Source: an uncultured Eubacteriales bacterium
Lineage (GTDB): Bacteria; Bacillota; Clostridia; Christensenellales; Aristaeellaceae
Assembly: GCA_902790015.1 (NCBI GenBank)
Contig: CADAQF010000019.1
Location: 33,341-97,340, forward strand
Length of the DNA stretch: 64,000 bases
Direction of reading: 5' to 3'
The translations under genes and the position numbers were made by a program. This document shows, one piece after another, positions 8,857 through 17,639 of this stretch; within the stretch, counting starts at the first letter, position 1, and each line of letters starts with the position of its first letter. A model generated the notes under the pieces. The model worked only from the letters and a program-made list of their open reading frames with translations, searched no databases and was not told the DNA's origin.

Positions 8857-9633
8857 TCACTGCACACGGGGGCTGGGGAAAGCGGTGATGGGCTTGAGGC
8901 CGCGCTTGTGGGACTTGGTAACGGAGCCGGTATAATAGTCCCACAGGAACCACTGCTTGTAGTTCTTGCCGCTGCCGGACTTCAGGCGCTCCTGGCCCTT
9001 GCACTCGTACCAGCCTTCCAGGATCTGATCCTGGTAGTAGCGGTGGAGGAACTGCTTCTGGGTGGCCGTCGGCTTGGCGATGGGCTTGCCGTCCCACTTC
9101 TGGAAGGTGATGTGGCGGAGCTTCTTTTCACCGGTGAGGGTCACGTCATAATCATGGGTTTCCAGGATAGTGGCGTTGGAGGCGGCGTAGCGGATGGTGT
9201 ATTTTTCCGTTTCGCTGGTTTCGTAGGTGATCAGATAATCGATCAGGCTGCGGGCCGCGTCGTTGCGGTAACGGGCGACGATCTTGCGGATGTAGTTGCC
9301 TTCGGGATAAACCACGCGCACCTGGGGGATGTACAGGGTGTCATATTCGGCGTACTTTTCAACCTTGACGCCGTCTTCCATCACGAACTTGTGGCCGGCC
9401 ACGGTGACCTCTTCCCAGTAGACGGTGGTCCTGCCGCCCTCCTGGCCGGTCTGGAACACATCGCCGTCATAGGTGTAATCGCCAAAGTAGCCTTCGTCAT
9501 ATTCCGGCAGGTCCAGCTTGGTGACGCGGCCGGGGATATAGGCGGTAACATCCGCCGCCATCGCGACGGAGGCGAGGGCCAGCAGGGAAAGCACAGCCAG
9601 GGTCAGGCCCAGCAGGCGCAGTGTTTTTTTCAT
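8857..9633 (-). CDS. Secreted protein of unknown function, family A member 3
   Basis: The 258-aa protein has a Sec signal peptide (MKKTLRLLGLTLAVLSLLA, cleavage near SVAMAADV). It is the shortest member of the local family: VTAYIPGRVTKLDLPEY follows the signal, YPEGNYIRKIVARYRND then YLITYETSETEKYTIRY lies in the middle, and it ends in FPSPRVQ. The CPV(V/I)xDP(D/E)G block of the other two is absent. ATG follows AAGGAAGGAA, a promoter is just upstream and a strong terminator downstream, so it is a single-gene unit. No enzyme motif is recognised. Confidence 0.75.
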   Translation of the reverse strand: MKKTLRLLGLTLAVLSLLALASVAMAADVTAYIPGRVTKLDLPEYDEGYFGDYTYDGDVFQTGQEGGRTTVYWEEVTVAGHKFVMEDGVKVEKYAEYDTLYIPQVRVVYPEGNYIRKIVARYRNDAARSLIDYLITYETSETEKYTIRYAASNATILETHDYDVTLTGEKKLRHITFQKWDGKPIAKPTATQKQFLHRYYQDQILEGWYECKGQERLKSGSGKNYKQWFLWDYYTGSVTKSHKRGLKPITAFPSPRVQ

Positions 9634-9677
9634 AAGATATTCCTTCCTTTCAGCTATGATGACCTGAGTACGGTTTT

Positions 9678-9706
9678 ATTCTACCGCATTTGGGGCCGGA
9701 AAACAA
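9678..9706 (-). promoter_or_regulatory. Predicted promoter for secreted family A member 3
   Basis: On the minus strand TTGTTT (9706-9701), 17 bases and TAGAAT (9683-9678) lie about 45 bp before the start. Confidence 0.5.
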
Positions 9707-9761
9707 TGCCGGATCGGCTTATTTCATTACATTTTTCTATCGATTTATGGAAAAAAGGGTT

Positions 9762-10253
9762 TCAGCTTTTTCCGGCGCCGGGGCAGGGAATGGTTTCCCC
9801 GTCCAGCACGCACCTGACAAGCGCCCCGCCCGGGGCGTAGACGAGCTTTAGCTCAAAGCACTCCGTCCTGCTTTTCAGCAGGGGCAAAAACACCCGGTCT
9901 CCCTCCCACAGCGGCAGGGAGGGAACCTCGTCCCAGGGCACCCAGCGCAAAACGCCCTCCCAGCAGTCACCGGTCAGTTCTCCGTCTGCCGCCGCGGTAT
10001 ACAGAAAGGTCAGTTCGTCCCCCCAATCGGGCAGAATAAACGTGATGACGCCCCGCAGGCGGCAGTCCCTCAGGCGCAGCCCCGTTTCCTCCAGGGTTTC
10101 GCGGCGTATGCACTCGTCCGGGGATTCCCCCGGCTCCATATGGCCGCCCACGCCGATCCATTTGCCCTCGTTCTCGTCATGCTTCTTCCTGACCCGGTGC
10201 AGCATGAGCACGCGGTCTTCTTTTTCGATGTAGCACAGGGTGGTCAGCCGCAT
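9762..10253 (-). CDS. Nudix hydrolase, MutT/8-oxo-dGTPase-like
   Basis: The 163-aa protein has a complete Nudix box, GGHMEPGESP then REtLEETGL (GX5EX7REUXEEXGU), which binds metal and cleaves a nucleoside diphosphate linked to another group. MRLTTLCYIEKEDRVLMLHR at the N terminus resembles the 8-oxo-dGTP diphosphatase group, so nucleotide-pool cleaning is a reasonable guess; the substrate is not fixed by sequence. ATG at 10253 was chosen because AAAAGGAACGGAG lies just upstream; the longer frame from a TTG at 10283 starts inside the preceding terminator. It lies directly downstream of divIVA but behind a terminator. Confidence 0.88.
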   Translation of the reverse strand: MRLTTLCYIEKEDRVLMLHRVRKKHDENEGKWIGVGGHMEPGESPDECIRRETLEETGLRLRDCRLRGVITFILPDWGDELTFLYTAAADGELTGDCWEGVLRWVPWDEVPSLPLWEGDRVFLPLLKSRTECFELKLVYAPGGALVRCVLDGETIPCPGAGKS

Positions 10254-10281
10254 ATCACAAAGCTCCGTTCCTTTTATAATC

Positions 10282-10306
10282 AAAAGGGACGCGTTTTACG
10301 CGTCCC
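10282..10306 (-). terminator. Rho-independent terminator of divIVA
   Basis: GGGACGCG (10286-10293) pairs with CGCGTCCC (10299-10306). On the minus strand the stem is followed by TTTTGATT. Confidence 0.75.
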
Positions 10307-10322
10307 CTCAGGGTGACGGACG

Positions 10323-11030
10323 TTATTGTTCCTCTTCGAACAGGTCCGTCGAATCGTCCAGTATCTTCTGCTGGCCGGTAAGGAGGGCCTGCAGGCGGGT
10401 GCGGTAATCGGCAGCGGAGGAACGGAGGGTCTTGATGCTCTTTTCAAGCTCGGTCTTTTCGTCTATCAGGCGGGTATTCCGATCCTTCAGGGAGGCTTCT
10501 GCCTCCTTCACGATGCGGTCGGCCTCGTCCTGGGCCGCCTGTACCTTTTCGTCATACAGCTTCTTGGCCTCGGCCACGGTCTGGTCGTAAATATGCTGGG
10601 CCTTGGACAGGATCTGGGCGGCGTCCACAGCCACGGTGCTGGGCTGGGGGTCGGGCTCGGGCTGCTTTTCGGCCTCCGGCCGCCTGTCCTGACGGACGGG
10701 CGCGGCGGGACGGGTCGTCTGCTGGACGGGCTTTTCCTTTTGTGCCGGTTCCTCCTCTTCCACCTCGTCGCTGACCACCTCAATGGGGGCGGGCACCATC
10801 GGCTGGGCTGCGGGAGACGGAGCGGGCACGGCGCCGGGGCGGCCCTTGAACACCTGGGTCTGGCCCTGGCCGGCCTTGCTCAGCCGCATCTGCAGCTGGG
10901 CGATCTCCTCGTGCAGCCTGTCCATTTCGTCACAGATCTCGTCCAGGAATTCGTCGACCTCCTTGCGCTTGTAGCCCATCGCGGCGACGCTGAATTCCTT
11001 GCTTTCAATCATCTGTACGGTCAGTGCCAT
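10323..11030 (-). CDS. divIVA: DivIVA-domain cell division/polarity protein
   Basis: The 235-aa protein begins with the DivIVA lipid-binding domain (MIESKEFSVAAMGYKRKEVDEFLDEICDEMDRL), which senses curved membrane at septa and poles. A first coiled coil runs to about residue 50. A Pro/Ala/Glu-rich disordered linker (about 60-130) follows, then a long coiled coil from about 135 to the end. The linker makes it longer than the shortest homologues, and its split coiled coil differs from the Bacillus protein. It follows sepF by about 100 bp in the same direction, the usual gene neighbourhood of Bacillota division clusters. ATG follows AGGAGGAACC. Confidence 0.9.
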   Translation of the reverse strand: MALTVQMIESKEFSVAAMGYKRKEVDEFLDEICDEMDRLHEEIAQLQMRLSKAGQGQTQVFKGRPGAVPAPSPAAQPMVPAPIEVVSDEVEEEEPAQKEKPVQQTTRPAAPVRQDRRPEAEKQPEPDPQPSTVAVDAAQILSKAQHIYDQTVAEAKKLYDEKVQAAQDEADRIVKEAEASLKDRNTRLIDEKTELEKSIKTLRSSAADYRTRLQALLTGQQKILDDSTDLFEEEQ

Positions 11031-11127
11031 GGCGGTTCCTCCTGTGTCGGTCAGAAGATCATGCTGATCAAGTGTATATAACGCTCAGCCGCGGGCCTTT
11101 TGGGGCAAAGGCCGGCATTTTTCCGGC

Positions 11128-12147
11128 TTACAGCGCCTGCGCGTCCGCCTCGTGATCCGGAGCGTAGCCCGCGCCGCGCTCCTGCGCTTCAAAAGGGGGC
11201 TGCTCGGGCACCGGCTGGGGCTGACGGGCGTAGAATTCCTGCCCGCCCTGGGCGAAAGGCTGCTGGACATAGTCCGGCTGGCGGCTTTCCTGGGCCTGCT
11301 GGTAGGACGGCTGCTGGCCCGCGTAATCCAGCCCCTGGAAAGCCCGGTAATTGGGCTGGGGAGCGGCGGCGCGGCCGGCAGAGGCGCGGCGGGAGGAGCT
11401 GTTGTTCATCTGGTTCACGGCCGGATCCGCCCATACGCTGACAGCGGAGGGCGCCGCCAGATAAGAGCCGTGGCGGGACACCTTCGTGATGGAGGCGGAA
11501 AGGGAGAAGCACGCGCCGGCCATCATGTCCACATAGCGGCGCATCTCGGCCTGGTCCTGGATGCCATCCATCACCACCAGCAATATCTCCCCGCTGCGCA
11601 GGTAGGAAATGGCGCTGCGGCAGTCGTTGAAGCCGCGGATGGTGATGATGCGCACGCTGGAAGGCCGGCCTTCCTGGGGCGCCTCGCCGTTATAGCTGCC
11701 CGGGAAAGGCACCACCTTCGGGGGCTCCTGCTGGGCCTGCTGGGGGTTGCGCGCGCGGGTCTCCTCCACCTGGGCGGCATACTGGGTCACCGGGGGCTGA
11801 TAGCCGCCCTGGACCGGCTGCTGCTGGTAGACGGGCTGCTGCGGCTGATATCCCTGCTGCGGGGCGTAGGTCTGCTGATAAGGCTGCTGCTGGTAGCCCT
11901 GCTGGTACATCATCTGCGGGTCCATCGCCTGTTCCTGCGCGGGCTGCTGGTCATAGCGCTCCTCGCGGTACTGGCCGCGGCGGCGGCGGCGCTGCTGCTG
12001 CTCGGGCTCATAGGGAGGGTCGTTGGCTTCATAGACCGCGCCGCTTCCGTAGCCGTAGCCGCTGTCCCTTTCGCCGTACAGGAACTTGCTGACGGTGCGG
12101 GACGCGGAATCCTTGAAGCGCCTGAAAAAATTATCCTTCGCGGGCAT
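11128..12147 (-). CDS. sepF: SepF-like cell division protein with long Q-rich linker
   Basis: The 339-aa protein carries a SepF domain near its middle (RIITIRGFNDCRSAISYLRSG, EILLVVMDGI, ADMMAG-like helix YVDMMAGACFSL, SITKVSRHGSYLAAP). SepF anchors FtsZ to the membrane. The N terminus (MPAKDNFFRRFKD) could form the amphipathic membrane helix. Unusually, a Gln/Pro/Tyr-rich low-complexity stretch of over 100 residues separates helix and core, and a second Q-rich tail follows, making it about twice the usual 150 aa. ATG 12147 is chosen because AGGAGGAT lies six bases upstream; the longer frame to 12234 is rejected. The divIVA gene follows. Confidence 0.87.
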   Translation of the reverse strand: MPAKDNFFRRFKDSASRTVSKFLYGERDSGYGYGSGAVYEANDPPYEPEQQQRRRRRGQYREERYDQQPAQEQAMDPQMMYQQGYQQQPYQQTYAPQQGYQPQQPVYQQQPVQGGYQPPVTQYAAQVEETRARNPQQAQQEPPKVVPFPGSYNGEAPQEGRPSSVRIITIRGFNDCRSAISYLRSGEILLVVMDGIQDQAEMRRYVDMMAGACFSLSASITKVSRHGSYLAAPSAVSVWADPAVNQMNNSSSRRASAGRAAAPQPNYRAFQGLDYAGQQPSYQQAQESRQPDYVQQPFAQGGQEFYARQPQPVPEQPPFEAQERGAGYAPDHEADAQAL

Positions 12148-12237
12148 AGGCAGATCCTCCTGGGTGATTCGGGTTATGATGGCCGGGTTTTGGAGCCGCG
12201 GCCGCCGGTTCTGAATAAACACAAAACCACACATTGC

Positions 12238-12266
12238 ATTATAAACCGATTATTTCGATTTTGCAA
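12238..12266 (-). promoter_or_regulatory. Predicted promoter for sepF
   Basis: On the minus strand TTGCAA (12266-12261), 17 bases and TATAAT (12243-12238). Confidence 0.7.
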
Positions 12267-12329
12267 CCGTTTCTGTTCACTTTTTCAAAATAATTGTCAC
12301 AGATTCGTCATATTTCCCCAAAATAATGC

Positions 12330-12358
12330 TTGCTTTTTTCTTTGAATAAGACTATAAT
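12330..12358 (+). promoter_or_regulatory. Predicted promoter for rpsF-ssb-rpsR
   Basis: TTGCTT (12330-12335), 17 bases and TATAAT (12353-12358), about 70 bp before rpsF. Confidence 0.75.
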
Positions 12359-12377
12359 ACCTAATTGGCACATCCTT

Positions 12378-12402
12378 GCGCCGTCCAATTGCGAGGCGGC
12401 GC
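12378..12402 (+). promoter_or_regulatory. Hairpin in rpsF leader, possible S6:S18 autoregulatory site
   Basis: GCGCCG (12378-12383) pairs with CGGCGC (12397-12402) in the short leader of rpsF. Many bacteria carry an S6:S18-binding leader with a CCG element in this position. A CCG is present, but I could not confirm the full motif. Confidence 0.35.
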
Positions 12403-12428
12403 CATACGTCCATGAGGAGGTGAAAGTC

Positions 12429-12836
12429 ATGAACAAGTACGAACTGGTGTACATCATCACGCCTGACATCGAAGAGGAGGCCCGCAACGCCGTCCACACC
12501 CGTGTACAGGACCTGATCGCTCAGAATGGCGGTGAGGTGACCAAGGTTGACGATTGGGGCAAGCGCCGTCTGGCGTATGCCATCAATGACCGGACCGAGG
12601 GCTGGTATGTTCTGGTGAACTTCAACGCCGAGAGCGCGATTCCCCGTGAGATCGAACGTAACCTGGGCAACATGGATGCCGTCCTGCGTTACCAGATCAT
12701 CCACGTGCTGGAAAAGCGTTCCGCCGTGAAGCCCCGTCCCGTCCGCACCGCGCCCGCTGCCGAAGCGGCCCCCGCGCCCGAAAAGGCCGAGGAAGCCCCT
12801 GCAGCCGAAGCGCCCGCGGAAGCTCCTGCCGAATAA
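12429..12836 (+). CDS. rpsF: 30S ribosomal protein S6
   Basis: The 135-aa protein is S6 of the small subunit, which pairs with S18 on the platform. The core is intact (MNKYELVYIITPDIEEEA, VTKVDDWGKRRLAYAINDRTEGWYVLVNF, NMDAVLRYQIIHV). After residue about 100 a low-complexity Ala/Pro/Glu tail of about 35 residues is added, common in high-GC Bacillota. ATG 12429 follows a perfect AGGAGGTGA; the longer upstream frame starts at the promoter and is not used. It is first in the conserved rpsF-ssb-rpsR operon. Confidence 0.96.
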   Translation: MNKYELVYIITPDIEEEARNAVHTRVQDLIAQNGGEVTKVDDWGKRRLAYAINDRTEGWYVLVNFNAESAIPREIERNLGNMDAVLRYQIIHVLEKRSAVKPRPVRTAPAAEAAPAPEKAEEAPAAEAPAEAPAE

Positions 12837-12848
12837 GGGGAGAGCGTC

Positions 12849-13283
12849 ATGAACAAACTGTTTATCGTCGGCAATCTCACCAGAGACCCCGAACTGCGCA
12901 CCACTTCCACGGGGATTTCCGTCTGCACCTTCACCGTCGCGGTCAACCGCCGGCGTTCGGGCAGCAGCAATCCCGGCCAGCCTGAGGCTGATTTCTTCCG
13001 CGTTTCCGCCTGGCGCGCGCTGGGCGAAAACTGCCAGAAGTATCTGGCCAAGGGCCGCAAGGTCGCGGTGACGGGCGCCGTCAGCGTATCCACCTACCAG
13101 GGCAACGACGGGCAGACCCGCGCTTCCCTCGAGGTCAACGCGGACGACGTGGAATTCCTGTCTCCCAAGGGCGAAGGCGGCGCTCCCGCCCCCGACGCCG
13201 GCGGCAGCAGCTATTCCGGCCAGGCCGCTGTCCCCCAGGGCAGCAGCTATGTGCAGGTCGATGAAGAGGAACTGCCCTTCTGA
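12849..13283 (+). CDS. ssb: Single-stranded DNA-binding protein
   Basis: The 144-aa SSB binds single-stranded DNA in replication and repair. The OB fold opens with MNKLFIVGNLTRDPELRTT and contains FTVAVNRRR and FFRVSAWRALGENCQKYLAKGRKV. A disordered Gly/Ser/Pro tail ends in the acidic tip DEEELPF, which recruits partner proteins. It starts 12 bp after the rpsF stop behind AGGGGAG and lies between rpsF and rpsR, the standard order. Confidence 0.96.
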   Translation: MNKLFIVGNLTRDPELRTTSTGISVCTFTVAVNRRRSGSSNPGQPEADFFRVSAWRALGENCQKYLAKGRKVAVTGAVSVSTYQGNDGQTRASLEVNADDVEFLSPKGEGGAPAPDAGGSSYSGQAAVPQGSSYVQVDEEELPF

Positions 13284-13323
13284 GCCCCGCTCAGAATCAT
13301 TCTGAAACAAGGAGGATGTACAT

Positions 13324-13587
13324 ATGTCTGAAGATCGCGGCGAACGGAAGCCCCGTCCGCATGGCGGCGCCCGCCGCCGTCCGCGCCGCAAGGTGTGTGA
13401 CTTCTGCGTAGGCAAGATCGAATATATCGATTACAAGGACGCCGGCCGGCTGCATCGTTACATCAACGAGCGCGGCAAGATCCTGCCCCGTCGTGTGACC
13501 GGCAACTGCGCCAAGCATCAGCGCCAGCTGTCCGAGGCCATCAAGCGCGCCCGTGCCATCGCGCTGCTGCCCTACACGGTGGAATAA
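13324..13587 (+). CDS. rpsR: 30S ribosomal protein S18
   Basis: The 87-aa protein is S18, which binds S6 and 16S rRNA. The conserved body [34 protein letters not shown] and [14 protein letters not shown] is complete. The CxxC near the N terminus (CDFC) marks a zinc-type S18. The start follows AAGGAGGATG. A strong terminator closes the operon. Confidence 0.96.
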   Translation: MSEDRGERKPRPHGGARRRPRRKVCDFCVGKIEYIDYKDAGRLHRYINERGKILPRRVTGNCAKHQRQLSEAIKRARAIALLPYTVE

Positions 13588-13601
13588 TATTATAGTGCCA
13601 G

Positions 13602-13627
13602 CGCGCCCGGTTTCCGGGCGCGTTTTT
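13602..13627 (+). terminator. Terminator of the rpsF operon
   Basis: CGCGCCCGG (13602-13610) pairs with CCGGGCGCG (13614-13622), followed by TTTTT. Confidence 0.9.
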
Positions 13628-13765
13628 GATTGGCCCCGTGCAGGACGCGGGGTTTTCCTCTGTCCAAAGAAGGATAAAACCCATTCAGTCGCCGCGCTGC
13701 CCCGGCCCTTATTTCATCTTTCGCCTCTGTTTGCGAAAAAAATATCCCGATTTCTCATTTTATTA

Positions 13766-13794
13766 TTGACAAAAACGCGGGTCTGGTTTATTAT
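13766..13794 (+). promoter_or_regulatory. Predicted cysK promoter
   Basis: TTGACA (13766-13771), 17 bases and TATTAT (13789-13794). The leader to the ATG is about 100 nt; no known sulfur-responsive riboswitch was recognised in it. Confidence 0.75.
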
Positions 13795-13898
13795 ACCCCC
13801 ATAACATACCGGGTTGGTGTGTTAATGATCTTCGGCTCATCCCGCCGTTTTCAAAAGGGCGGAACCGGAAACAGCAATTAAAAACAGGAGGTATCCCC

Positions 13899-14831
<933 letters not shown>

Positions 14832-14833
14832 AT

Positions 14834-14886
14834 CAGCAGGCCCCGGTTTCCTCTGCCCTAAGCGGAAGAAACCGGGGACTGCTTTT
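14834..14886 (+). terminator. Terminator of cysK
   Basis: CCCCGGTTTC (14841-14850) pairs with GAAACCGGGG (14868-14877), extended by AGCAG/CTGCT, then TTTTT. Confidence 0.88.
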
Positions 14887-14932
14887 TCCCACACACCTGA
14901 AACGGGGCACTGTCTCCCCATGCATCGATTAA

Positions 14933-14971
14933 AGCGGCTGTAAACGGGCCTGATTGGCCTGGACAGCCGCT
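14933..14971 (-). terminator. Terminator of the sugar ABC operon
   Basis: AGCGGCTGT (14933-14941) pairs with ACAGCCGCT (14963-14971), with inner GGCC pairing. It lies just past the last gene of the operon, and TTTAATCG follows on the minus strand. Confidence 0.65.
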
Positions 14972-14979
14972 ATACTCAT

Positions 14980-15831
14980 TTAAAACTCTGCTGCTTCCCA
15001 GGTCAGTACGCCGTAATGATCCGATATCTGCGGGTGGTTGACGCCGTCAAATATCACACGGGAGCGCAGCGTGCGCCCGGGCTGGCGGGCCATGCAGTAA
15101 TCCATCCTGAGGCCGTCCACCCGGCTTTCGCGCCAGCCGTCTATCTGGCCGGGCACGGTGACGCCTCCGTCCCGATCCTCCGCGCGGGCGAAGCAGTCCT
15201 CCCAGCCGTCCAAAAGCATCCGGTCGTAGCCTTCCGCGCGGGTCTGGGCCGGACAGTTGAAATCTCCCATGACGTAGCAGGGGCCCTTCAGTGTCCCCGT
15301 GAAGGCCTTCAGCCGTTCCCACTGGCCGATAAAGGGGTCGATCTCGTCCCCCCACCAGCCCATGTGCGTGGAACAGAACCAGCCCCCTGCCGTTCCCAGG
15401 GCCAGCGCGCGCCTGCGCCGCCAGCTGTCCTGCGGCAGGTCGGGGCTGGATATGTCCGCGCAGCGGACAGCGCGGACCGGGTCCCTGCAGAACACCGCTA
15501 CGCCCTCCGCCCAGGTCTTATAGCCCAGGTGGGTGAAGGCCCAGCTCCACTGGTAGGGCAGTCCCGCGTCACGCAGACGCTCCGCCAGGCACAAAGCCCA
15601 GTTCCTGTCCGCCACGGCAAAGCCGCCGTCCAGCCAGCCGCTGGCCGCCAGTCTCGCGGGGTCCGCCAGGGGGGCCTTTTCCGGCTGGTTGATTTCCTGC
15701 AGGGCGATCACGTCGGGCTGTTCCTTTAGGATCGCCTCCGCCGCACAGCGCAGGCAGGAGGCGTTGTCCGCCTCCTGCCAGCTGTGGGTATTGAGCGTCA
15801 GCAGGATAAGCTTATCCTTTGACCGCGCCAT
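14980..15831 (-). CDS. EEP-superfamily phosphatase/nuclease in sugar operon
   Basis: The 283-aa cytoplasmic protein has the endonuclease/exonuclease/phosphatase fold. Metal and catalytic residues are visible in LLTLNTHSWQ (Asn), VIALQEINQP (Glu), STHMGWWGDE, VMGDFNCP (Asp and Asn), RMDYCMAR and ISDHYGVLTW (final Asp-His). It has no signal peptide and overlaps the upstream permease by 20 bases, so it belongs to the sugar-transport operon. The EEP family includes maltose 6'-phosphate phosphatase (MapP) of lactic acid bacteria, so a sugar-phosphate phosphatase role is plausible. A nuclease or another phosphoester substrate cannot be excluded. Confidence 0.8.
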   Translation of the reverse strand: MARSKDKLILLTLNTHSWQEADNASCLRCAAEAILKEQPDVIALQEINQPEKAPLADPARLAASGWLDGGFAVADRNWALCLAERLRDAGLPYQWSWAFTHLGYKTWAEGVAVFCRDPVRAVRCADISSPDLPQDSWRRRRALALGTAGGWFCSTHMGWWGDEIDPFIGQWERLKAFTGTLKGPCYVMGDFNCPAQTRAEGYDRMLLDGWEDCFARAEDRDGGVTVPGQIDGWRESRVDGLRMDYCMARQPGRTLRSRVIFDGVNHPQISDHYGVLTWEAAEF

Positions 15832-16651
15832 TGGTAAGGCCTCCGATGATCTGCTTTTGCATGAAGCAGTACAGGACGATGATGGGCAGGGACGCGATGA
15901 CCAGGCACGAGAAGGCCAGGTTGTAGTCCACGTTGAACTCGCTCTGGAAGTTGTACTGGAAAAGCGTCAGCGTCCACATGGTGTTGGAACGGTTCAGGCA
16001 CAGCAGGGGCAGCATGTAGTCGTTCCAGATGGCCAGACCCTCGCGGATCATGACCGTGGCCAGTATGGGCTTCATCAACGGCAGGATGATCCTGTAGAAG
16101 GTCTGAACGGTGGTGGCGCCGTCGATATAGGCGGCCTCCTCCAGGGAGGGAGAGACGCTGGTCAGATAGCCCACATACAGGAACATGCTCTCACACGTGG
16201 CGTGGGCCAGGTACAAAAGCACCATGCCGGTGGGGTTCATCATGTTAAGCGCGCTCAGGAGCTTCACCAACGGCATCATGCGCACCTGGAAGGGCAGGAA
16301 GATGCCCAGCAGGAAGAAGAAATACAGCCCCTTGAACACCTTGCTGCCGTGCAGCATGCCGCGGCTCAGCGCGAACGACATGGGCGGCATGACCAGAAGC
16401 TCCAGCAGCAGGGAAAACACGGTGATGTAGATGGTATTGCCGTAGGCGTACCAGAGGGTGGAGTTCTTCAGCACCGTCTCATAGTTGCCCAGGAAAAAGG
16501 ACCTGGGCAGGGTGAAAAAGCTGCTGGCGCTCTCGCCTGAGGTCTTGAAGGTGGTGATCACCGTGATATACAGCGGGAACAGGATCAGCAGAGCGCCCAG
16601 TATCAGGATCACGTACGCCAGCGCGTTCATATTGCGTTTGCTCTGTCTCAC
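15812..16651 (-). CDS. Carbohydrate ABC transporter permease, MalG type
   Basis: The 279-aa inner-membrane permease has about six TM helices, starting with VILILGALLILFPLYITVI. It has the EAA loop EEAAYIDGATTVQTFYRIILPLMKP, which contacts the ATPase. Length and the short N terminus mark the MalG/CUT1 class. It directly follows the MalF-like gene in the same operon and overlaps the EEP gene. No ATPase gene is in the operon; the UgpC/MsmX-type ATPases 6-10 kb away are candidates for the missing partner. Confidence 0.93.
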   Translation of the reverse strand: MRQSKRNMNALAYVILILGALLILFPLYITVITTFKTSGESASSFFTLPRSFFLGNYETVLKNSTLWYAYGNTIYITVFSLLLELLVMPPMSFALSRGMLHGSKVFKGLYFFFLLGIFLPFQVRMMPLVKLLSALNMMNPTGMVLLYLAHATCESMFLYVGYLTSVSPSLEEAAYIDGATTVQTFYRIILPLMKPILATVMIREGLAIWNDYMLPLLCLNRSNTMWTLTLFQYNFQSEFNVDYNLAFSCLVIASLPIIVLYCFMQKQIIGGLTNGAVKG

Positions 16652-17560
16652 TTACTCCACCTTCCTGTCATTGGTAAATTTAATCTGGATGAAGGAGATC
16701 ACAGCGATGATCAAACCGGTGATCACAGCCTGCGCGATGGCGTAGCTGAAGCGGTTGCGCTCCCAGGCGTTCTGCCAGATCAGCATGGCGATGGAGGTGG
16801 TGGCGCCGCCGGGGCCGCCCTTGGTCATGGCGTTGATATAGTCGAACACGTTCAGTCCCTGCTTGACGGCCAGCACCAGCACAACGCTCAGGGTGGGCAG
16901 GATGTAGGGAACGGTGATCGACTTGAACTGATGCCAGGCGTTGGCGCCGTCGATGGAGGCCGCCTCATACAGATCGACCGGGATGGTCTGAAGGCCGGAC
17001 AGGAACAGCAGCGTGGGCAGCGCCACGCCCTGCCACAGATGGACGAACAGAATGCCGTATATGGCCAGCTTGCGGTCCGCTATGATGTTTTCAGAAAGTA
17101 CCTTGCTTCCGACGGCCTGGCCGATGGAGGGCAGCACATAGAAGTAGACCTGCTTGAACACCAGGGCGATGGTGATCATGGACAGCACAGCGGGCATAAA
17201 ATACAGCGTGCGGAAGAAGCTGCGGCCCTTCATTTCACGGTTCAGCAGCATGGCCAGTATGAAGCCGATGACCACGATGCCGGCCACCAGGAACAACGAA
17301 TAGCGCAGGTTGAACAGCAGCGCGTTGCCGAAGCGCTTGTCGTTGGTGAATACCTTGACGTAGTTATCCAGGCCGATGAAATTGAAATTGGTGCCGATGC
17401 CTGTCCAGTCGGTCAGGGAATAATAGATACCCATCAGGATCGGCAGGATCAGAAACACGCAGTACAGGATCAGGCCCGGGAGCGTCATCAGCAGATAGGT
17501 GACCCACTGCTCCCTGCGCATCAGCGCGTGGGGCTTGGGTTTGCTCGGTAGGGCGGACAT
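16652..17560 (-). CDS. Carbohydrate ABC transporter permease, MalF type
   Basis: The 302-aa inner-membrane permease has about six TM helices (LLMTLPGLILYCVFLILPIL first) and the EAA loop YEAASIDGANAWHQFKSITV. It pairs with the MalG-like subunit encoded next to it to form the CUT1 channel for oligosaccharides. The binding protein gene lies upstream, separated by a hairpin likely to lower permease expression. Substrate cannot be read from the permeases; the divergent GH13 gene suggests alpha-glucosides. Confidence 0.93.
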   Translation of the reverse strand: MSALPSKPKPHALMRREQWVTYLLMTLPGLILYCVFLILPILMGIYYSLTDWTGIGTNFNFIGLDNYVKVFTNDKRFGNALLFNLRYSLFLVAGIVVIGFILAMLLNREMKGRSFFRTLYFMPAVLSMITIALVFKQVYFYVLPSIGQAVGSKVLSENIIADRKLAIYGILFVHLWQGVALPTLLFLSGLQTIPVDLYEAASIDGANAWHQFKSITVPYILPTLSVVLVLAVKQGLNVFDYINAMTKGGPGGATTSIAMLIWQNAWERNRFSYAIAQAVITGLIIAVISFIQIKFTNDRKVE

Positions 17561-17584
17561 ACCGGTTCATCTCCTTTATTATGA

Positions 17585-17618
17585 TAAAAACAGGGCCGCT
17601 GCCGCGCGGCAGCGGCCC
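17585..17618 (-). terminator. Intra-operon attenuator hairpin
   Basis: An 11-bp perfect stem (17593-17603 with 17608-17618) is followed on the minus strand by TGTTTTTATC, between the binding-protein and permease genes. Such leaky terminators keep binding protein in excess. Confidence 0.75.
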
Positions 17619-17639
17619 CTTCTCCGGGGTTATCCGTGA

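Noticed and set aside
13795..13898. Possible T-box or SAM riboswitch before cysK
   Set aside because: The leader is only about 100 nt and lacks a T-box sequence or a SAM-type core.
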